Source: Nesterenkonia muleiensis (GTDB lineage Bacteria > Actinomycetota > Actinomycetes > Actinomycetales > Micrococcaceae). From it: a stretch of DNA of 64,000 bases. Below the pieces are notes generated by a model, which was not told where the DNA came from, ran no database searches, and saw only the letters and a list, made by a program, of their open reading frames with translations. The stretch lies in the NCBI RefSeq assembly GCF_003600155.1, contig NZ_QWLD01000034.1, positions 1-64,000 of the forward strand, written 5' to 3'. Below are positions 59,509-64,000 of the stretch, in pieces; positions within the stretch are counted from its first letter, which is position 1, and the number at the start of each line of letters is the position of its first letter. The position numbers were made by a program, and so were the translations under genes.

Positions 59509-60588
59509 ATGAGTCAGGAGCACAGCAGCGCCACCGAGGCCGCCCGCCGCCTGGGCAGCCGTGACTGGATGGAACCGGCGCAGCAGCGCCGGAAACGCTG
59601 GGGAAGAAAACGCACTGCGGCCATGATCGTCGTCGGAACAGTGGTGATCGGAGGGGCATTCGTCATCGCCGACGGCCCCCGCCAGACGGGACTGACCGAT
59701 GCCCTGGGCCTGACCTGTGGTGAGTATGTCCACCCTGGTGTCCTGGAACCCAGCCACGCAGACCAGCCTTGGCGCGGAGAAGGTCATCCACAGGATGTTT
59801 TCGAACCCTGGGACGCTCAGGTCCAACGTTTAGAGGCTCGAGCCACCGATGAGGAGGACTACAGCGTCGAGGCCGTGGCGGCCTTCATCGACGAGGTGGA
59901 AGCTCTGGCCGAAGAGCATGGGGCTGAGCCGGCCCTTGCCGCGTTCAAAGGCTGGAGTCCCCTGCGGGCGGGCTTCTCCGCCGTGGCCGGCGAGAACTCG
60001 GTGATCGTCGGTGAGCATATAGAGACTCAGTCGAGTACAGATCGGGTATCCCTGGTTGACCCGGCAACAGCTGAGACCACCCTCAGCGCAGCGCTGGAAC
60101 ACCCTGAGCGCGAGCATTGGGAGGACCGGGAACCGGTGCTCTACGGCGTGGGCGAGGCAGACGGACAGCTGATCCTGCAGACCCCCACCGCTCGTGGTGA
60201 CACCGATGTGGTGGTGGTGGGACCGGACGCAGATGAAGACCCTGAGTGCATCCGGCTGGAGGGCGGATTCGCACCCACGCGCTATCAGGAGGGCTTTCCG
60301 GGCGCCTGGCATTCGGTGATGGATCTCCACCAGGTGGACAACCGCGATGAGCATCAGTTCCTGATGATCCACGGCAGGGAGATGGACACTGCCGGCAGTC
60401 CGCATCAGCTCAGCAGTGTTGATGTCACCACCGGTGAGGTTGAGCCCTCTTCGGGTGACCTCCAATGGGAGGACGGGACGGACGTGGAATTGAACGGTTT
60501 TGAGGTTCATTCCTTGGAGGAACTCGGTGATAGTCACTATTTCCTGGACTGGCACTACGGCTACATCGTCTTCGAAACGACGTCCTGA
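59509..60588 (+). CDS. hypothetical membrane-anchored protein
   Basis: A 359-residue protein. The basic stretch RRKRWGRKRTAAMIVVGTVV leads into one membrane helix (about 37-55); the remainder is acidic and extracytoplasmic with no recognised domain. Alternating polar/hydrophobic pieces such as RVSLVDPATAETTLSAALEH and SSVDVTTGEVEPSSGDL suggest a beta-rich or propeller-like module. It begins 23 bases after the ATPase gene and could belong to that transcript. It converges with the FtsX-like gene. Function unknown. Confidence 0.6.
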   Translation: MSQEHSSATEAARRLGSRDWMEPAQQRRKRWGRKRTAAMIVVGTVVIGGAFVIADGPRQTGLTDALGLTCGEYVHPGVLEPSHADQPWRGEGHPQDVFEPWDAQVQRLEARATDEEDYSVEAVAAFIDEVEALAEEHGAEPALAAFKGWSPLRAGFSAVAGENSVIVGEHIETQSSTDRVSLVDPATAETTLSAALEHPEREHWEDREPVLYGVGEADGQLILQTPTARGDTDVVVVGPDADEDPECIRLEGGFAPTRYQEGFPGAWHSVMDLHQVDNRDEHQFLMIHGREMDTAGSPHQLSSVDVTTGEVEPSSGDLQWEDGTDVELNGFEVHSLEELGDSHYFLDWHYGYIVFETTS

Positions 60589-60609
60589 TCCGCGGAGGCT
60601 GCCGCCGAC

Positions 60610-63513
60610 TCACGGAGACCGCTGCGCCCAGGTGTACTGCCGGGTCCAGCCCAGCACCACCGCGATGGCCAGAGCAGGGACTCCCAGCACCACCGTGACC
60701 AGCAGAGCGGGGGAGCTGGGGCCGATCATCATGAGGGCACCGGCTCCGGCGACAAGCGCCAGGATCGCCCCCGGGGCCAGTGAGGTCAGCAGTTGTGCGC
60801 GGATGGAGGTGGCCAGGGCTGTCAGCGCCCATCCGGTGGTCAGCAGCATACGATGCTGTTTTTGAGCCTGACGCAGGGTTTGGCGGATGGCCATGGTGAA
60901 CATGACCACACCGGCGGTGATGGCTCCTACAGTCAGCACCGTCTGTGGCAGGAGGACCTCGGCGTTGACTATTCCCGCGATGCGGGAGACTCCTGCTTCG
61001 GAGCGGGCTGTGAGGATGACCAGTGCGAAGGTCACTGCTGTGGTGCTCAGCACCAGCAGGGCCAGGGCGGTCATGACCACCGCACCCGGTGAGGACCACG
61101 CCAATCGACGGCCGATGGTCGCCGGGCCGCCTGCGGGCTGTGCTGAGCCTTGTGCGCGGGAACGGGTCTGGGATCCGGGTGCGGTCACCATGACGAGGCC
61201 GCTCAGGACCGTGAATACCAGCGCGAGGGTTGCTGCGGCTGCTGCGATCTGTGCTGTCTGCGAGGTGGAGATGGCGATGGCGGACGCCGCTGCCGCACCC
61301 ACTACCAGCAACACAGGAATATCTTCGGCGAGGAACCAGCGGCGCACCCGACTTCGGGTCCAGCCCAAAGAGATCAGCATCATGGCCTCACGGCGGCGGG
61401 GCTTGATCCCGGAGAAGTACACTGCGCAGGCCAGCAGCGTCACACCGGCCAGAGCGATCACCAGCAGCATCCAGGAGGCGGTCATCTGGGCCTCCTCCAC
61501 TTGGACAGCGGCTCCCAGGGAGGTCCACTCCTCCACCACCCAACCGAGATCGCTCTCGTCTTCATGAAACTCTGGCAGGTAGACGGCCACCGGCGCCAGC
61601 GATGATCCGGCGACGACTTGGACGTCGAGTCCGAGATCCATGATCTGCCCGGCCACGTCTTCGATATGAGACAGGCTCTGCGGGGAGTAGCCGTCGATGC
61701 CGGCCACCCTGACCCTGATGACATCTGCGGCGATCTCTCCGCGGTACTGCTCGTAGCCGTTCATGGTGGTGATCACCCCTGGAGAGGTCAGCACCGCTCC
61801 GCGTCCGCTGAAAGAGGGCGGCAGCGGTGCCCCCTGATTCTGGCCGGGTTCAACGATCTCGGCTTCCGCATCGGCGTACATCCCCAGTGGAACATAGGAC
61901 GCGTCCTCCGCAGCACCAGCGAATCCGGGGGCATAGCTTCCCACCGGGGTCAGGAGGGCGCCCTCGGGTGCGGAGATGTCATAGCTGATATTCCAGGGGC
62001 GGTAGCGCTGTTCGCTGGAGGTCATGTCAGCGTCGAGAAAGTACCTCCCCTGGGGCTCGTTGATCAAAGCTGTCTCGATGCCCTCGGGCGCTCCGGAGAG
62101 CAGCTCCGGGTCGGGAGTGCTGCGCACCGCGCGGCCGGGAAGAGTGGAGGAAGTCTGTGCAGCCTCAGCAGTGGAGGGCACATCCGGTGGCGGATACTCA
62201 CCCAGCCCGAAGGCGACGTCGAACTCATAGACGAACGGGACCAGGTGATCGGTGACATCGACGTTTTGCGTTGCCGGGCTCTCCGGCCGTTCACCCTGAA
62301 GAACCTCCTGGTAGAACTCGAAGGAGGTGGCCTCCTCATAGTCGAGATCCTCGAAAGTGGCCAGCTCAGGGAAGCTGGCTTCGGCAGTCATCTCCGGGTA
62401 CTCGGTCTCGGAGTAGACGATGGGGATGATCGGTGCGAAGTCGGTGACTCCAGTGCTGGGGTTGGTTCGGGGGTTGCCCTCGAAGGCGAGTTGGTGGATC
62501 TGGGGATATTGTTCTCCGTCGATCAGGTCGGCCAGGCATTCGCCCACCGGCCGATCGTCATCTGGTTCGCCTTCACAGGGTCCTGGTTCGGCCCACTGCT
62601 GGAGGGTCTCGAATTCGATGAGGGCGTCGTAGAAACTGCCGTCCTCGCCCAGCAGGGCACGTTCGGCTTCCGGATCCACCGCGACCATGTTGCTGTGCAG
62701 CTCAGGCACCACCTCATAGGTCGCATAGACCGCGGCGGAACCCTCCTCTGCCCGATTTTGCGCATCCTCCGGGCCCATCTCCGGCTCCAAAGGAATGATG
62801 GTCTGCGGACGGATCTCATCCTCCGGTAAGTCGAAACCCTGCAGGTCTAGGTCGGTGTCCACCAGGGCGAGGCACTCGCACCGTTCACTCTCCGGCACAT
62901 CGATCACATGCATCGAAGGATGCTCAAAGGTGCCTTCCGAGAGAGCCTCAGGACTGTCGGACTCAGCACCGGTGTCTACGAACACCACCTCCTCCGCAGC
63001 GATTCCGGTGATCATGAAATGGCCGTCCGGGTGCTGGGCCAGTTGGCTCATGCCCATGCCGTCGTCGTAGGAGACCGTGATGGTCCCCTCGAAGGCCCGT
63101 GGATAGGCAAAGAAATCGTCATGGGACCAGTCGCCTATGCCGACGCCCACAGGGGCCTCGTAGGCAGGGTTGGCGAATTGGCCGATGAAGGCCAACGGCG
63201 CTGCGACCTCCACCTGCTCCAGGGCGCTGACGGCCTCAAGCTGAGAGGCCGTGATGGACTCATCGGCGACCAGGGCGGAGAAGTTCTGCTCGATGAGTTC
63301 GTCGGTCTCTTCGGCTGCCTCAGTCAGTCCGCCCGGGGCGGTGACCAGCAGATCGTAGTGTCCCCGCCAGTTCTCATCGACCGCGACCCCTACCGCAGCA
63401 CTGGACTGTTCGGAGATCTGCGAGGCGGCGATCATCGTCACGCCCAGCAGCAGGCAGGTCAGCACTACGGCCACTGAGCGCGAAGCCCTGCTCCAGTAGC
63501 GAGATATTCTCAT
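60610..63513 (-). CDS. large FtsX-like permease
   Basis: A protein of about 967 residues. One N-terminal helix (RSVAVVLTCLLLGVTMIAAS), a very acidic extracytoplasmic domain of about 640 residues, then two groups of helices at the C-terminal end with FtsX/MacB-type segments (ISLGWTRSRVRRWFLAEDIP and LTTGWALTALATSIRAQLL). Members work with a LolD/MacB-type ATPase; none is adjacent, so it is an orphan here. Start ATG 63513 (MRISRYW) is chosen because it directly precedes the helix; ATG 63537 or 63579 are possible. Convergent with the 59509 gene. Role unknown. Confidence 0.72.
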   Translation of the reverse strand: MRISRYWSRASRSVAVVLTCLLLGVTMIAASQISEQSSAAVGVAVDENWRGHYDLLVTAPGGLTEAAEETDELIEQNFSALVADESITASQLEAVSALEQVEVAAPLAFIGQFANPAYEAPVGVGIGDWSHDDFFAYPRAFEGTITVSYDDGMGMSQLAQHPDGHFMITGIAAEEVVFVDTGAESDSPEALSEGTFEHPSMHVIDVPESERCECLALVDTDLDLQGFDLPEDEIRPQTIIPLEPEMGPEDAQNRAEEGSAAVYATYEVVPELHSNMVAVDPEAERALLGEDGSFYDALIEFETLQQWAEPGPCEGEPDDDRPVGECLADLIDGEQYPQIHQLAFEGNPRTNPSTGVTDFAPIIPIVYSETEYPEMTAEASFPELATFEDLDYEEATSFEFYQEVLQGERPESPATQNVDVTDHLVPFVYEFDVAFGLGEYPPPDVPSTAEAAQTSSTLPGRAVRSTPDPELLSGAPEGIETALINEPQGRYFLDADMTSSEQRYRPWNISYDISAPEGALLTPVGSYAPGFAGAAEDASYVPLGMYADAEAEIVEPGQNQGAPLPPSFSGRGAVLTSPGVITTMNGYEQYRGEIAADVIRVRVAGIDGYSPQSLSHIEDVAGQIMDLGLDVQVVAGSSLAPVAVYLPEFHEDESDLGWVVEEWTSLGAAVQVEEAQMTASWMLLVIALAGVTLLACAVYFSGIKPRRREAMMLISLGWTRSRVRRWFLAEDIPVLLVVGAAAASAIAISTSQTAQIAAAAATLALVFTVLSGLVMVTAPGSQTRSRAQGSAQPAGGPATIGRRLAWSSPGAVVMTALALLVLSTTAVTFALVILTARSEAGVSRIAGIVNAEVLLPQTVLTVGAITAGVVMFTMAIRQTLRQAQKQHRMLLTTGWALTALATSIRAQLLTSLAPGAILALVAGAGALMMIGPSSPALLVTVVLGVPALAIAVVLGWTRQYTWAQRSP

Positions 63514-63721
63514 CGTGTGCCCCGAGCCAGTCCCCATTCGAGATGTGATCGCACGGGTCCCCCCATGTCCTCTCCCATACATTACGCTACCGACACGTTC
63601 AGCATATTCCAAGCATTTGTATAGCTTTCAAGTAGCCGAATAATGACGAAATGTTTCTGAAACCAACTCTGTATTAGTATGGCTTGAATCACTTGACGTT
63701 ACACTGATGAGGAGTGTGCAT

Positions 63722-64000
63722 ATGACTGGCTATCGACGGCGTAGCGCGATCGCTGCCGGCTCAGCAGCAGTCCTGCTGCTGGCCGCCTGCGGCAACGGCG
63801 ACGACGCAGCTGACGAGAACGGCGGCAACGGCGAGAACGGAGAAGCCGCTGCCGGCGGCGGCACTGTCAGCGTCTACAACTGCGAGCCGCAGTATCTGAT
63901 GCCCTCGAACTCCACAGAAGTCTGCGGGTCTTGGGTGCTCGAGCAGCTGTTCACCGGGCTGACCCAGGTCGACTACGAGACCTATGAGGCCGCACCGGGT
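63722..64000 (+). CDS. ABC transporter substrate-binding lipoprotein (partial, cut by window end)
   Basis: The first 93 residues of a gene running off the window. Signal peptide with lipobox VLLLAAC (Cys 23), a short Gly/Asn/Glu/Asp linker, then VSVYNCEPQYLMPSNSTEVC, characteristic of family 5 peptide-binding proteins. ATG 63722 has GAGGAG at 63709-63714. It probably begins a second peptide importer operon, and it is divergent from the FtsX-like gene. Confidence 0.85.
   Translation, partial: MTGYRRRSAIAAGSAAVLLLAACGNGDDAADENGGNGENGEAAAGGGTVSVYNCEPQYLMPSNSTEVCGSWVLEQLFTGLTQVDYETYEAAPG

Noticed and set aside
61618-62829. 403-residue plus-strand frame
   Set aside because: It is antisense to the FtsX-like permease and has no signal, domain or ribosome site.
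1-64000. tRNA, rRNA, CRISPR arrays, insertion sequences, prophage genes
   Set aside because: I looked for tRNA T-loops, direct-repeat spacers and transposase or integrase motifs and saw none; small RNAs cannot be excluded by eye.

Overview
This window is a stretch of high-G+C actinobacterial chromosome, most likely from the order Micrococcales (family Micrococcaceae or close, perhaps a Nesterenkonia- or Arthrobacter-like organism; genus-level placement is inference). The reasons are a WhiB1 protein, a PdtaS-type kinase, the roughly 1600-residue NAD-glutamate dehydrogenase, DUF1844 next to infC-rpmI-rplT, frequent GTG starts and ATGA/GTGA overlaps, and acidic extracytoplasmic proteins together with a complete Mrp cation/proton antiporter, which suggest life in salty or alkaline conditions. 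No rRNA, tRNA, CRISPR array, prophage or insertion sequence was recognised; gene order looks like core chromosome with a few accessory islands.

Layout. 1-4.2 kb: Rv3235-like protein, LysM protein, a conserved hypothetical, an excisionase-type HTH protein, then a SAF-domain protein and a ParA/CpaE-like ATPase, a possible fragment of a Flp/Tad-like surface system. 4.3-11 kb: NAD-glutamate dehydrogenase, sensor kinase PdtaS and WhiB1. 11.1-14.6 kb: an APH-fold phosphotransferase divergent from an OmpR-type two-component system. 14.7-19.7 kb: a reverse-strand wall operon (bifunctional penicillin-binding protein, DUF418/acyltransferase-like membrane protein, gamma-glutamyltransferase lipoprotein). 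19.9-22.7 kb: a LiaSR/DesKR-type two-component system, a Pro/Thr/Ser-rich anchored protein and a small membrane protein. 22.7-31.0 kb: a tightly overlapping reverse-strand cluster of three glycosyltransferases, an ABC exporter and two APH-fold kinases, the best candidate here for an undescribed glycoconjugate pathway.

31.1-38.1 kb is housekeeping: DUF1844, infC (apparent AUC start), rpmI, rplT, a PH-domain membrane protein, a SpoU methyltransferase coupled to an RNHCP zinc protein, an amidohydrolase, a CDF metal exporter and acylphosphatase. 38.1-44.6 kb: an S9 peptidase, a small membrane protein, an operon resembling E. coli ynbABC (CDP-alcohol phosphatidyltransferase, acyltransferase, CdsA-like enzyme), and a Cu/Zn-SOD-like lipoprotein with a changed metal site. 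44.8-51.1 kb: the mrpA(B)CDEFG operon preceded by a coupled leader peptide. 51.1-64 kb: a BrkB-like membrane protein, a dipeptide/oligopeptide ABC importer (binding protein, two permeases, fused double ATPase with an N-terminal membrane anchor), an unknown anchored protein, a large FtsX-like permease with no ATPase beside it, and the start of a second binding-protein gene that runs off the window.

The themes are envelope building and maintenance (wall synthesis, glycan export, unusual phospholipid), ion homeostasis, peptide uptake and several signalling systems. A recurring short palindrome (GATGAGA / TCTCATC halves) occurs in front of the OmpR-type kinase gene, the 22.35-kb membrane protein and the glycosyltransferase cluster and may tie them to one regulator; this is a hypothesis.
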